This document shows, one piece after another, positions 1 to 10,885 of a stretch of DNA of 30,064 bases; position 1 is the first letter of the stretch, and every line of letters begins with the position of its first letter. This DNA is from Paulinella micropora (Eukaryota > Cercozoa > Imbricatea > Euglyphida). Both the position numbers and the translations under genes were made by a program. The notes under the pieces were generated by a model, which was not told where the DNA came from, searched no databases, and was given only the letters and a program-made list of their open reading frames with translations. The stretch is from NCBI GenBank assembly GCA_009731375.1, contig BJOX01000338.1, positions 232,780-262,843 on the forward strand, given 5' to 3'.

Positions 1-57
1 ATGTTCAATGAAAATACTGGTGGCACCGACTGGAATCGAACTGGCGACAGGGCCCAG
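1..57 (-). mobile_element. tRNA-derived SINE, fragment (copy A)
   Basis: This segment matches 259-315 almost base for base, so it is a second copy of the SINE described at 121-351. Read on the minus strand it contains the B-box half of the tRNA-like head and the start of the body. The A-box part is missing: the copy starts right where the TAA-type tail of copy B ends. It is cut by the window edge. Confidence 0.75.

Positions 58-120
<63 letters not shown>
58..120. repeat. (TAA)n microsatellite, tail of SINE copy B
   Basis: About 21 perfect TAA/ATA units. They lie at the 3' end of the minus-strand SINE copy B and probably represent its repetitive tail, later expanded. Confidence 0.9.
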
Positions 121-351
121 GTGCTTCTCTGTCAATGGCTGATGCAAATCTGCACATGCGCCTCCATCGTCTCACCCGTGAGGGGAGTACGAAGAATTGA
201 CGATAGGCTCTAATGACACCCCCGCAAGGGCAGTTCCAACACTTCCAGACGGACCGGTATGTTCAATGAAAATACTGGTGGCACCGACGGGAATCGAACT
301 GGCGACAGGGCCCAGATGGTAGAACTTGACCACTGGGCTATCACGGTGTCC
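121..351 (-). mobile_element. tRNA-derived SINE (copy B, near full length)
   Basis: On the minus strand the unit starts with a tRNA-like head. An A-box-like TAGCCCAGTGG lies at 340-330 and a B-box-like AGTTCGATTCC near 301-289. The outer acceptor strands can pair over six of seven positions. A unique body of about 160 bp follows, ending in a conserved 102-bp 3' region (222-121) that recurs at 29963-30064 with four mismatches. The tail is TAA-type. Pol III promoter boxes in a tRNA head plus a simple-repeat tail define a SINE. I cannot name the family without a repeat library. Confidence 0.8.

Positions 352-443
<92 letters not shown>
352..443. repeat. (TAA)n microsatellite
   Basis: About 30 perfect units abutting the 5' end of SINE copy B. 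SINE B therefore sits inside a TAA array, which may be the tail of another SINE or its insertion target. Long isoleucine or tyrosine runs translated here have no coding meaning. Confidence 0.9.
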
Positions 444-444
<1 letters not shown>

Positions 445-507
445 GAGCGAAGACATGGCCATGTATCTGAGTGGCAACAGGAGTCAGCGAAGGACCTTAA
501 CAGCTTG

Positions 508-925
508 TTTTCGCTTTCGCTCATATGCCGTTCTCGCTTGCGTAGCTTGGAGTCAACCTATCACATTCGAACCAGACAAATAAGCAAAGGAGATTGCATA
601 CAAGACGTGAGTACAATACATGTACATATATGCATGTATGTTTTCGCTTTCGCTTATTTGCCGTTCTCGCTCGCGTAACTCTGAGTCGACCCTGTCACGT
701 TGGAGCCAGACAATAAGCAACACAGTGATGATGACCTACAAGACGATGTAGTGTATATTCAGTACATATACACATATACATGCGTGCTTTTCGCTTTCGC
801 TCATACGCCGTTCTCGCTTGCGTAGCTTTGAGTCCAACTGCAACATTCCAACGGCAGACAAAACAAGCAGGCGATGACATACAAGACGAGAATACACACT
901 GTATATACGTATGTGCAAGCACGCA
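508..925. repeat. Three-copy tandem repeat, 133-147 bp units
   Basis: Three units begin at 508, 641 and 788, each opening with TTTTCGCTTTCGCT and continuing with a GCCGTTCTCGCT block, an AGCCAGACA/ACCAGACA-like block, an ACAAGACG block and a tail rich in ACATAT/ATGTAT. The spacing is 133 and 147 bp and the units differ by small indels. The stretch 444-507 before them is unique and holds no recognised feature. Confidence 0.8.
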
Positions 926-977
926 TACATACATGCATGCAGCGATAGCTAAAGAAGCAGGAAGTGCTCATCTGGAT

Positions 978-983
978 TATGTG

Positions 984-1031
<48 letters not shown>

Positions 1032-1032
1032 T

Positions 1033-1069
<37 letters not shown>

Positions 1070-1150
1070 TGTGTGTGTGTGTGAGAGAGAGAGAGCGAGA
1101 GTGTGTGTGTGTGTGTGTGTGTGTGTGAGTGTGTGTGTGTGTGCGTGCGT
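978..1150. repeat. Compound (TG)n/(GA)n microsatellite
   Basis: Alternating blocks of TG and GA dinucleotides with a few interruptions, directly followed by a short GC-rich spacer and a GATA array. No gene is supported. Confidence 0.9.
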
Positions 1151-1167
1151 GCCCCGCTGTGTCCCTG

Positions 1168-1234
<67 letters not shown>

Positions 1235-1271
1235 AAGATAGGTAGATAGAAAGATAGAAAGATAGATAGAC

Positions 1272-1304
<33 letters not shown>

Positions 1305-1309
1305 TAGAC

Positions 1310-1345
<36 letters not shown>

Positions 1346-1347
1346 GT

Positions 1348-1401
<54 letters not shown>

Positions 1402-1403
1402 GT

Positions 1404-1442
<39 letters not shown>

Positions 1443-1456
1443 TATAGATAGATAGG

Positions 1457-1522
<66 letters not shown>
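1168..1522. repeat. (GATA)n array with variants
   Basis: About 355 bp of GATA units with occasional AAGATA, GGTA, GACA and GTATA variants. The apparent long protein of repeated YLSI on the minus strand is only the translation of this array. Confidence 0.95.
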
Positions 1523-1560
1523 CCTCTGCGGCGGCGCGCGTGGCGTGCAGCGCATGTTCC

Positions 1561-1635
1561 TATGTATGTATGTATGTATGTATGTATGTATGTATGTATG
1601 TATGTATGATGTATGTATGTATATATGTATGTATG
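1561..1635. repeat. (TATG)n array
   Basis: TATG units following a 38-bp GC-rich spacer (1523-1560) that separates it from the GATA array. Confidence 0.9.
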
Positions 1636-1677
1636 CACCTCCTTGCTGAGCGTGCGTCGCGCATGCGTGGGCAACGG
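1636..1677 (+). repeat. Inter-array cassette A, copy 1
   Basis: A non-microsatellite segment opening ACCTCCTTGCTGAGCGTGCG that recurs nearly unchanged at 3477-3517. Both copies sit at the end of a tetranucleotide array. This suggests the cassette spread with or through the arrays. Confidence 0.8.
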
Positions 1678-1685
1678 CAGCAGCG

Positions 1686-1792
<107 letters not shown>

Positions 1793-2243
1793 CCGTCCTG
1801 GGCATGACGGTAAACTGCATCCCGGAGTTGGACTCGGCCCACTGGCACCTACAGCCTGGGGGTTGATCTATCTATCTCCTTCAGCCCTGCACCAGCTGTT
1901 TTTGTTTTCTTGGATTTATGCAGTCGCAGCTGGTGTAGCGTGACTGGCCAGGGCTGATGACTACCCTTCATCGGCCCTCGATACACTCTCAAACTGTTCG
2001 GGAAAGCCCTAAGAGCCTTCGATACCGCGGCCTGCGGGAAACCGCAAGGTGCAGCAGGCGAGGTAACGCTCGTCGGATGGTAAAAACTCGAAGGATATGG
2101 CCACGCAGGGAATAATGGGTAACCCGCAGCCAAGTCCCTTCTTGTCAGGCCAACCCCGCGCATGGCTCCTACTCGGTACGACTACCTCTGATTGGCTGCC
2201 TTGGACTGACTTGGTGTTCCGACGTGAGTTTAGTGACCAGTGG
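1793..2243. other. Unique 450-bp stretch, unidentified, ends in gap
   Basis: Moderate GC, non-repetitive apart from two CTAT units near 1867-1878. There is no convincing coding frame and no recognised motif. It could be part of a retroelement because it lies between simple-repeat arrays, but I see no diagnostic domain. Confidence 0.4.
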
Positions 2244-3164
2244 NNNNNNNNNNNNNNNNNNNNNNNNNNNNNNNNNNNNNNNNNNNNNNNNNNNNNNNNN
2301 NNNNNNNNNNNNNNNNNNNNNNNNNNNNNNNNNNNNNNNNNNNNNNNNNNNNNNNNNNNNNNNNNNNNNNNNNNNNNNNNNNNNNNNNNNNNNNNNNNNN
2401 NNNNNNNNNNNNNNNNNNNNNNNNNNNNNNNNNNNNNNNNNNNNNNNNNNNNNNNNNNNNNNNNNNNNNNNNNNNNNNNNNNNNNNNNNNNNNNNNNNNN
2501 NNNNNNNNNNNNNNNNNNNNNNNNNNNNNNNNNNNNNNNNNNNNNNNNNNNNNNNNNNNNNNNNNNNNNNNNNNNNNNNNNNNNNNNNNNNNNNNNNNNN
2601 NNNNNNNNNNNNNNNNNNNNNNNNNNNNNNNNNNNNNNNNNNNNNNNNNNNNNNNNNNNNNNNNNNNNNNNNNNNNNNNNNNNNNNNNNNNNNNNNNNNN
2701 NNNNNNNNNNNNNNNNNNNNNNNNNNNNNNNNNNNNNNNNNNNNNNNNNNNNNNNNNNNNNNNNNNNNNNNNNNNNNNNNNNNNNNNNNNNNNNNNNNNN
2801 NNNNNNNNNNNNNNNNNNNNNNNNNNNNNNNNNNNNNNNNNNNNNNNNNNNNNNNNNNNNNNNNNNNNNNNNNNNNNNNNNNNNNNNNNNNNNNNNNNNN
2901 NNNNNNNNNNNNNNNNNNNNNNNNNNNNNNNNNNNNNNNNNNNNNNNNNNNNNNNNNNNNNNNNNNNNNNNNNNNNNNNNNNNNNNNNNNNNNNNNNNNN
3001 NNNNNNNNNNNNNNNNNNNNNNNNNNNNNNNNNNNNNNNNNNNNNNNNNNNNNNNNNNNNNNNNNNNNNNNNNNNNNNNNNNNNNNNNNNNNNNNNNNNN
3101 NNNNNNNNNNNNNNNNNNNNNNNNNNNNNNNNNNNNNNNNNNNNNNNNNNNNNNNNNNNNNNNN
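2244..3164. other. Assembly gap (921 N)
   Basis: Run of N between unique sequence and a C/CT-rich repeat. Its content and true size are unknown. Any frame read across it is meaningless. Confidence 1.
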
Positions 3165-3196
3165 CCCCCCCCCCCCCTCTCTTCTCTCTCTCTCTC

Positions 3197-3229
<33 letters not shown>

Positions 3230-3249
3230 CTCTCTTCCCTCTCTCTTCC

Positions 3250-3283
<34 letters not shown>

Positions 3284-3300
3284 CTTATCTCTCTCTCTCT
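3165..3300. repeat. C13 run and (CT)n array
   Basis: Thirteen C bases directly after the gap, then CT repeats with CC interruptions and a short CA block. Confidence 0.9.
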
Positions 3301-3317
3301 CTATCTATTTATCTAAG

Positions 3318-3398
<81 letters not shown>

Positions 3399-3399
3399 A

Positions 3400-3466
<67 letters not shown>

Positions 3467-3472
3467 CTATCT
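3301..3472. repeat. (CTAT)n array
   Basis: CTAT units with two small interruptions around 3310 and 3395. Confidence 0.95.
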
Positions 3473-3476
3473 AAGT

Positions 3477-3517
3477 ACCTCCTTGCTGAGCGTGCGTCTC
3501 GCATGCGTGGGCGATGG
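3477..3517 (+). repeat. Inter-array cassette A, copy 2
   Basis: Second copy of the segment at 1636-1677, differing at only a few positions, again immediately after a tetranucleotide array. Confidence 0.8.
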
Positions 3518-3765
3518 TATGAGCACAGGTGGGTAGAACACACCCATGCCAGGCATAAGGCTGGCGGTGGCTGGTGGCACCGGCTAGAATAGATAGGTAG
3601 GTGCTAGGTAGGTAGGTGAGTGGGTAGTTAGGTAGTTAGGTAGTTGGGTAGGTAGGTAGGTAGGTAGGTAGGCAGGCAGGCAGGTAGGCAGGTAGGTAGG
3701 TAGGTAGGTAGACAGATAGAATTGCATTATGGATGTAGAACACTGCAGCCACGTTGATTGAGTTG

Positions 3766-3812
<47 letters not shown>

Positions 3813-3861
3813 CACAAGGTGAAGTTTGTTGACAAAGGATGAGACCTCTGTGCCTCCCTCC
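3518..3861. repeat. Spacer with (GTAG)n and (CT)n arrays
   Basis: A short unique part (3518-3590) is followed by GTAG-type units with GGCA variants (about 3594-3712), about 50 bp of unique sequence, a CT array (about 3765-3810), and unique sequence up to the next gap. No gene is visible. Confidence 0.8.
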
Positions 3862-4582
3862 NNNNNNNNNNNNNNNNNNNNNNNNNNNNNNNNNNNNNNN
3901 NNNNNNNNNNNNNNNNNNNNNNNNNNNNNNNNNNNNNNNNNNNNNNNNNNNNNNNNNNNNNNNNNNNNNNNNNNNNNNNNNNNNNNNNNNNNNNNNNNNN
4001 NNNNNNNNNNNNNNNNNNNNNNNNNNNNNNNNNNNNNNNNNNNNNNNNNNNNNNNNNNNNNNNNNNNNNNNNNNNNNNNNNNNNNNNNNNNNNNNNNNNN
4101 NNNNNNNNNNNNNNNNNNNNNNNNNNNNNNNNNNNNNNNNNNNNNNNNNNNNNNNNNNNNNNNNNNNNNNNNNNNNNNNNNNNNNNNNNNNNNNNNNNNN
4201 NNNNNNNNNNNNNNNNNNNNNNNNNNNNNNNNNNNNNNNNNNNNNNNNNNNNNNNNNNNNNNNNNNNNNNNNNNNNNNNNNNNNNNNNNNNNNNNNNNNN
4301 NNNNNNNNNNNNNNNNNNNNNNNNNNNNNNNNNNNNNNNNNNNNNNNNNNNNNNNNNNNNNNNNNNNNNNNNNNNNNNNNNNNNNNNNNNNNNNNNNNNN
4401 NNNNNNNNNNNNNNNNNNNNNNNNNNNNNNNNNNNNNNNNNNNNNNNNNNNNNNNNNNNNNNNNNNNNNNNNNNNNNNNNNNNNNNNNNNNNNNNNNNNN
4501 NNNNNNNNNNNNNNNNNNNNNNNNNNNNNNNNNNNNNNNNNNNNNNNNNNNNNNNNNNNNNNNNNNNNNNNNNNNNNNNNNN
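3862..4582. other. Assembly gap (721 N)
   Basis: Run of N entering a GATA array on its right side. Confidence 1.
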
Positions 4583-5345
<763 letters not shown>

Positions 5346-5492
5346 TAGCTAACTACCAGCTCGCTGTTGGCGTGTTGCCCCGTGACGGCTGTCGTCGCTG
5401 TGGCCGCTGCTGCGGAGGCTGCTGCTGCTGCTTGCCGCTGCTGCAACAGCAGCACCTGCGCCGCCATCTTCCTAGCAGCCACCGCCGCCTAG
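5346..5492. other. GC-rich unique spacer with short GCT/GCC trinucleotide runs
   Basis: A compact GC-rich island between arrays, with GCT and GCC repeats around 5405-5480. Leu/Cys- or Gln-rich translations result from the trinucleotide runs. I see no gene. Confidence 0.5.
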
Positions 5493-6236
5493 ACATACAT
5501 ACACACACATACATACATACATACATACATACATACATACATCATACATACATACATACATACATACATACATACCTACCTACCTACCTACATACATACA
5601 TACATGTCCGCCTGCAGCGTGCCGTCATACTTACATAACATACATACATACATACATACATACATACATACATACATACATACATACCTACCTACCTACC
5701 TACCTACCTACCTACCTACATAGATACATAGATACATAGATACATAGATACATACATACATACCTACCTACCTACCTTCCTACAGATAAAAACATACGCA
5801 CATACATACATACATACATACATACATGCATACCTTTCCGCCTGCAGCGCGCCGTGGTTCGGCTATCCCCTTGGCCACGATGTATGTATGCATGTATGTA
5901 TGTATGTATGTATGCATGTATGTATGTATGTATGTATGAATGTATGTATGAATGTATGTATGTATGTATGTATGTACATACTTGTCCGTCTGTTTGGCGC
6001 CACCGCTCGCCTGCAGACTGGAAAACCTGACACACATGACATAACATAACATACATAACATACATAACATACATAACATACATAGATACATATACATAGA
6101 TATATAGATACATGGACATAGATACATAGATACATAGATTCATAGATTCATAGATTCATAGATACATACCTACATACCTGCATACATACATACAATACAT
6201 ACATACATACATACATACATACATACACACATACAT
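5493..6236. repeat. (CATA)n / (TATG)n arrays with recurring spacers
   Basis: CATA arrays (5493-5600, 5636-5830, about 6040-6236) and a TATG array (5880-5972) are separated by short GC-rich spacers at 5604-5630, 5836-5880 and 5985-6030. The spacers share pieces such as CCGCCTGCAGCG and GCAGACTGG. Confidence 0.9.
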
Positions 6237-6283
6237 ATCGCTCGGCTGTCCCCTTCGCAGCAGACTGGGAAACCTACGTAACA
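6237..6283 (+). repeat. Inter-array cassette B-like spacer
   Basis: Contains CGCTCGGCTGTCCCCTTCGC and GCAGACTGGGAAACCT. The first part resembles 5860-5876 and the second resembles 6013-6029 (GCAGACTGGAAAACCT). It is one member of a family of short spacers embedded in tetranucleotide arrays. Confidence 0.65.
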
Positions 6284-6319
6284 TAACATACACAACATAC
6301 ATACCATACAAACATACAT

Positions 6320-6333
6320 AAATACATAGATAA

Positions 6334-6369
<36 letters not shown>

Positions 6370-6457
6370 TTAGATAGATAGATAGATAGATAGAAGATAG
6401 ATAGATAGATAGATAGATGGATAGATGGATAGATACTTAGATAGATGGATAGATACT

Positions 6458-6514
<57 letters not shown>

Positions 6515-6625
6515 CGATAGATAGATCGATAGATAGATCGATCGATAGATCGATAGATAGATCGATAGATAGATCCATCCATCCATCCATCCATCCATCC
6601 AACCATCCATCCATCCATTGATGCA
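6320..6625. repeat. (GATA)n array grading into GATC and ATCC units
   Basis: GATA units with GGAT variants, then GATC-containing units (about 6513-6570) and ATCC units (6571-6618). Confidence 0.95.
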
Positions 6626-6653
6626 TACCGGTCGCTCGTCGCTTTGTGGGCAG
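6626..6653 (+). repeat. Inter-array cassette B, copy 1
   Basis: Begins ACCGGTCGCTCGTCGCTT and matches 8097-8124 with one substitution and one indel. Both copies adjoin GATA-type arrays. Confidence 0.75.
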
Positions 6654-6654
6654 C

Positions 6655-6699
<45 letters not shown>

Positions 6700-6700
6700 C

Positions 6701-6755
<55 letters not shown>
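6654..6755. repeat. (GATA)n array
   Basis: About 25 GATA units with one GACA variant. Confidence 0.95.
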
Positions 6756-7634
6756 GATGTTTAATGTTTAATCTATGGGCGTGGCTTAGCTTGAAAAGCC
6801 ATGGCCTCCTATACTACCCCCAGACAAGAACTTTCAGCACCGGCCAAGCTACACCAACCATTGTCTCGCTGTGGTTGGTGTCTGTGCTCAGTTCAAGCCG
6901 AAAGGTAGCCGAGCCCTTTTGAAATATACGGGACAACACTAGAACACTCCCCAGGAGCGTGTGCCATAAGGAGATGATGCCATGAGCAAGTCGAGGTTTC
7001 AGGAGTTCACGCTCGTTGTGAGTTACCTTCTACAACCCCGACTTCATCAACCCTTTGCATCACGCCCCGACTTCATCAGCCATGGGCAGGAGTTGGTTGC
7101 CTGTTTAGCCCTTGCGCTGCGCGCGATTAACGGCGGACACAAAATCGTCATTNNNNNNNNNNNNNNNNNNNNNNNNNNNNNNNNNNNNNNNNNNNNNNNN
7201 NNNNNNNNNNNNNNNNNNNNNNNNNNNNNNNNNNNNNNNNNNNNNNNNNNNNNNNNNNNNNNNNNNNNNNNNNNNNNNNNNNNNNNNNNNNNNNNNNNNN
7301 NNNNNNNNNNNNNNNNNNNNNNNNNNNNNNNNNNNNNNNNNNNNNNNNNNNNNNNNNNNNNNNNAAGAAGAGGAAGGACGTTGAAGAAAAAGGCAATCTA
7401 GGAATGGAGAGTGGGAGGATAAGGAAGAAGAGAAAGAAAAGGAAGCCGTTAGTCCAAGTGTTTTGAGCACCGTAAGCTTGCGCAAGCTACAATGATGACA
7501 TTGCGTAAAGGCCTAAACCCCCGAAGGGACCTAGCCCGGGCTATGCAACACTGGACGGCTATGACGGAATGCAGTCACCAATACGGACTAGAGGAAGATT
7601 AGTACAATTTTTGACTGCACAGGAGCGATAAATC

Positions 7635-7635
<1 letters not shown>
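6756..7635 (+). mobile_element. Possible retroposon body ending in a GATA tail, interrupted by a gap
   Basis: Non-repetitive sequence lies between two GATA arrays. The right end runs directly into GATA units (from 7636), as a 3' simple-repeat tail of a non-LTR retroposon would. A 22-bp sequence near 7035-7057 (CCCCGACTTCATCA) is repeated at 7066-7079. Bases 7153-7364 are N. No reverse transcriptase motif is visible, so this is only a suggestion. Confidence 0.3.
7153..7364. other. Assembly gap (212 N)
   Basis: Run of N inside the possible retroposon. It is followed by a purine-rich segment, 7365-7444. Confidence 1.
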
Positions 7636-7714
<79 letters not shown>

Positions 7715-7735
7715 GGATAGATAGATAGATAGATA
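7636..7735. repeat. (GATA)n array ending at a 10-N join
   Basis: About 25 GATA units, then ten N at 7736-7745. Confidence 0.95.
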
Positions 7736-7745
7736 NNNNNNNNNN

Positions 7746-7831
7746 GGAGGGCGGATTGCAGTTCTTCTTTAATGTCTTTCCATACGCTTGGTGTTGATGG
7801 CAAAATCAGGTGCTTTCTTCTTTCGATTGAG
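7746..7831. other. Short unique spacer
   Basis: 86 bp without repeats between the 10-N join and the next array. It is open on the minus strand but too short to assign. Confidence 0.4.
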
Positions 7832-7942
7832 ATAGATAGATAGATAGATAGATGGATGGATGGATGGATGGATGGATGGATGGATGGATAGATAGATAGA
7901 TAGATAGATAGACAGATAGATAGATAGATAGATAGATGGATG

Positions 7943-7996
<54 letters not shown>

Positions 7997-8006
7997 AGAC
8001 AGATAA

Positions 8007-8047
<41 letters not shown>

Positions 8048-8096
8048 CAGATAGATAGATAGATAGATTGATAGATAGAAAGAGAGATAGAGAGAT
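7832..8096. repeat. (GATA)n / (GGAT)n array
   Basis: GATA units with a GGAT block (about 7851-7890) and variants. Confidence 0.95.
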
Positions 8097-8147
8097 ACCG
8101 GTCGCTCGTCGCTTCGTGGCAGCTTACTGGAATCCTCTGAACCATCA
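8097..8147 (+). repeat. Inter-array cassette B, copy 2
   Basis: Second copy of the 6626-6653 cassette, extended by CTTACTGGAATCCT, which resembles the GACTGGGAAACCT part of the spacer at 6237-6283. Confidence 0.7.
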
Positions 8148-8148
8148 T

Positions 8149-8345
8149 CCTGTATGTATGTATGTATGTATGTATGTATGTTGCCCACAACACGCGTTGG
8201 ACCAACCTTCAACCGAGAATACATACATACATGCATACATACATACATATACGTACATACAGACATACATACATACATACATACATACATGCATGCATGC
8301 ATGCATGCATGCATACATACATACATACATACATACATACATACG
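8149..8345. repeat. (TATG)n and (CATA)n arrays
   Basis: A short TATG array (8149-8180), a unique spacer (8181-8219), then a CATA array with CATG variants (8220-8345). Confidence 0.95.
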
Positions 8346-8551
8346 GATAACAGAGACAAGGGAGGCTGCGCAACAAACAGGCAAGACAGCATGAGAAGAG
8401 AACAAAGGAAGAAAGATAACATGAAGAGGGCAACACACATCAAGAGAACAGACTGACAAGATAGACAAGAGGGACAGGATAGAGGGGTAAGACGAAGCGA
8501 GGGGTAAGGGATATATCAGGTAGATAGATAGACAGATAGATAAATAGATAA

Positions 8552-8583
<32 letters not shown>

Positions 8584-8861
8584 ATAGACAGATAGGTAGA
8601 TACTTGTGATGAGTAGGACGTACTGCTGCTGTCGTCAGAGTCACTGTACCAAGCACAACATGTATGGTATGTATGTATGTATGTATGTATGTATCCAGCT
8701 ACTTGCGGATGCTGGATTTTGTGAGTGTATTTGTGCTTACGTGTTGAGGAGAGGGAGAGAAACACTGTGCATATACGTCGTTGAAAGTTTACAAAAATGA
8801 AATATTACACTATCATAAAAACGTACATATAAAGATAATATTGAATTTTGTTATGTGATAT
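8346..8861. other. Mostly unique stretch with short arrays
   Basis: Purine-rich sequence, a GATA array at about 8519-8600 and a TATG array at about 8663-8694. The AT-rich part 8795-8861 would be the 3' flank of the minus-strand gene ending at 8862. I see no AATAAA there on that strand. Confidence 0.6.
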
Positions 8862-10061
8862 TCACCTTGAGCTGCTTGGACTAACGCTTTCGCTGACAGC
8901 CGCACGAACGCGCAAAGCTGCTGCAGACACTCGCGTCTTGCCTATCGAGGCAGGTGCGGAGGAGGTCGAGGGCGAGCGAGGGGGCGTTTTCGTTTCTTTG
9001 ACGCAGGAGGAAGACGGCAGGGGATGGTAATCCTCCCGTTTAGGCTCTTCGATCAACTCGTCTTCTTCCTCTTCACCATTGCCGAAATCGCTGTTAAACA
9101 CAGCCTCAGCAGCCAGTCTAGATGCACGCTCTCCCGCCCTGCCCAGAGACTGAGGAGTTGCTACTTTGGTTTTGCTCTTACCTTCGATTGTTTTTTTCTT
9201 CTTACTAGGACCAGCTGCAGCTGAAGAGGGGACAGAAGGAGATCCTGAAAGAGGCACACGACGGGCTGTGGGAGGGATAGGCCCCGGAGGAGGTGCAGGT
9301 CGTTGCCGGAGAGGTAAGGAATCGGACTTCCTACTGTGAATGATTGTTCCGGAACTTCCTGCGACATGCGATTTCTCTGGTGATGAGGGGTTTGAGTCAT
9401 TTTTTACAACTTGCCCTTCGGAAATCGAGTCAATTTTACGACCTCTCCTGCTTATTTGGTGGCCCCCACGCGAGCCAGTCCTGCCGACTCTGCCGTCCAC
9501 ACGCGAAACAGTCCGACCACTAGCTCCTTTTGTCAGGTCCCCCTCCTGTGCAGTCCGACCACTAGCTCCTTCTGTCAGGTCCCCCTCCTGTGCAGTGCTC
9601 TCATCCCCATCTGCTAACTCGGCGTTGCTTGTCACTGCATCTTCCAACTCTTCATCGGCCTCTTCAGCGGGCTCTTCAGCGCCACCATCCTCTTGCCGCT
9701 GTCCGCGACGACTTCCACCGTTCGATGTGTGCTTACTACGGGAATTACGAGAACGCCTTGTCACATTGATGTCGCTGTTCGTGGAGCCTGACCCTGCAGT
9801 CTTAAATTCACCCCCTGCTGGTTTTGTTGGCATGTTGAGACCACCGACTTTCTTCACTTTTTCCTTCTTCATGTGTTGGTGACCCTTCTTTGAACCACTA
9901 CCAGCACTGCTATCCTTGTTATCCTTCTCCTTACGCACAGACCGTGATTTGTTCACCACTCTTCTTCCATCTGCAGTCTGCACTTCGGTTGACTGAGAGG
10001 TCAAGACACCTTCTTCTGCATCTGCTTTTTCATCTTGTTCTTCCGTTGCTTGCATTGACAT
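8862..10061 (-). CDS. Disordered, charged Ser/Gly/Glu-rich protein (399 aa), unidentified
   Basis: A 399-codon frame from the ATG at 10061 to TGA at 8864-8862. The frame is open 15 codons further upstream to a TAA but contains no earlier ATG, so 10061 is the likely start. The protein is almost entirely low complexity: acidic stretches, a 14-residue tandem duplication (AQEGDLT[E/K]GASGRT, about residues 154-182), a Pro-rich run (about 252-267), a basic KKKK cluster that could be a nuclear localisation signal (about 284-290), and an acidic EEEEDELIEE run (about 327-337). There is no signal peptide, membrane segment or recognisable domain. Composition and even frame use suggest a real host gene or terminal exon, probably nuclear. 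An AT-rich TTTAAATA lies about 110 bp upstream of the ATG. I do not recognise the family. Confidence 0.5.
   Translation of the reverse strand: MSMQATEEQDEKADAEEGVLTSQSTEVQTADGRRVVNKSRSVRKEKDNKDSSAGSGSKKGHQHMKKEKVKKVGGLNMPTKPAGGEFKTAGSGSTNSDINVTRRSRNSRSKHTSNGGSRRGQRQEDGGAEEPAEEADEELEDAVTSNAELADGDESTAQEGDLTEGASGRTAQEGDLTKGASGRTVSRVDGRVGRTGSRGGHQISRRGRKIDSISEGQVVKNDSNPSSPEKSHVAGSSGTIIHSRKSDSLPLRQRPAPPPGPIPPTARRVPLSGSPSVPSSAAAGPSKKKKTIEGKSKTKVATPQSLGRAGERASRLAAEAVFNSDFGNGEEEEDELIEEPKREDYHPLPSSSCVKETKTPPRSPSTSSAPASIGKTRVSAAALRVRAAVSESVSPSSSR
9511..9594. repeat. 42-bp tandem duplication inside the gene
   Basis: Two 42-bp units, 9511-9552 and 9553-9594, differing at one position. The unit is 14 codons, so the reading frame is preserved. 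Confidence 0.9.
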
Positions 10062-10622
10062 TTCTTGCGAGTCTTGCGCTCTCGAGGAGGCAAAGGTCCC
10101 AAACACGAAGTTGTTTTACTGTCTGCAGAAGGTTTTGGAGGGAGGAAAATCCGGTCACTGGTGGTGCTGCGTATTTAAAATGCCATTTATCGAGGCGTAA
10201 ACTACTCTGCTTAAATTTGTAGTTATTCTAGTTATTAAATTTTAAACCACTACTGTCAGAACTACTAGTACTACTGTACTACTGTTGTAGTTGTAGTTGT
10301 TCTAGTTGTTTGCAGGAGGCGAGGTGTCAGGCCCGGCGTTACCACTGCCTAGTGGGTGTTATATATATATTATATGTGTGTGTGTCTGTGTGTGTACCAT
10401 GTTTACATGTACATGTTTACATGTACATGTGTACATGTGTACATGTGTGTGTGTGTGTGTGTTAAAAATATTTTTGCCACACTTAGAATTTCAATCATTA
10501 GTGTGTTGAACTTGTAGTAAATTCAAAATAAGATGCAAATGAGACAGAGTAGAAATTAAAGGAGAGCAAACGTTAACAGAGGTAAAATATAGGCTAATTA
10601 AAACAAATTCAAAGCAATAGCA
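10062..10622. other. Upstream flank of the disordered-protein gene
   Basis: Contains the presumed 5' flank of the minus-strand gene (TTTAAATA near 10170), an ACTACT/TAGTTG-rich stretch (10245-10310), and the TG/ACATGT repeat listed separately. The part 10465-10622 is AT-rich with no recognised feature. Confidence 0.5.
10365..10463. repeat. (TG)n with (TTTACATGTACATG) units
   Basis: TG dinucleotides flank several copies of the palindromic ACATGT motif. Confidence 0.9.
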
Positions 10623-10632
10623 AATAAAACAT

Positions 10633-10675
10633 CAGTTTTTTTTCAGTGATTTGGAATCTTGAATGATTGTGATTA
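10633..10675 (+). repeat. Left half of an interrupted interspersed repeat
   Basis: A T-run followed by TTGGAATCTTGAATGATTG and GATTA matches 29884-29931. At 29930-29945 that copy continues with TTAAACTGGCG, whereas here an inverted-repeat terminus starts two bases later. The missing right half appears at 29292-29310. This copy therefore looks split by the 18.6-kb insertion. Confidence 0.65.
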
Positions 10676-10677
10676 TA

Positions 10678-10699
10678 CTTGGACCTGCCAACGTACGGC
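10678..10699 (+). repeat. Left terminal inverted repeat of an 18.6-kb element
   Basis: Twenty-two bases starting CTTGGACCTGCC are the reverse complement of 29270-29291 with one mismatch. Weaker similarity may continue inward after an indel (an AGGG...AATATC...TAATG pattern on both sides). Confidence 0.65.
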
Positions 10700-10772
10700 A
10701 ATTCAGGGGAAAAAAATATCTGTAATGTATTGAAATTTTCTGTTTTAACTGGGATAAGCGTGAAATAAAATC

Positions 10773-10884
10773 ATGAAAGCAGTTTCAGCCATCAAAGAAC
10801 AGGGCAGCCCTGCAATTTTGGCTCAAGCATGTGATTTTTATGAAATATTTTCCGGAACTGATGTCTTCAAACACACTACAAGTA
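10773..10884 (+). pseudogene. Small reading frame split by the LTR element
   Basis: An ATG-initiated frame of 37 codons begins 74 bp inside the left inverted repeat and runs to the LTR element. Across the insertion site (one copy of the GTAC duplication) it would continue in frame for about ten codons to a TAA near 12619. The visible residues (for example SPAILAQACDFYEIF) are compositionally protein-like, but the frame is short and could be chance. I do not recognise it. If real, it would be the first gene of the viral element and was inactivated by the retroelement. Confidence 0.3.
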
Positions 10885-10885
10885 C

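Noticed and set aside
9340-9882. Plus-strand 180-codon frame opposite the disordered-protein gene
   Set aside because: It is the complement of the longer minus-strand frame. Pro/Ser/Phe-rich composition mirrors the minus codons, and no domain is seen.
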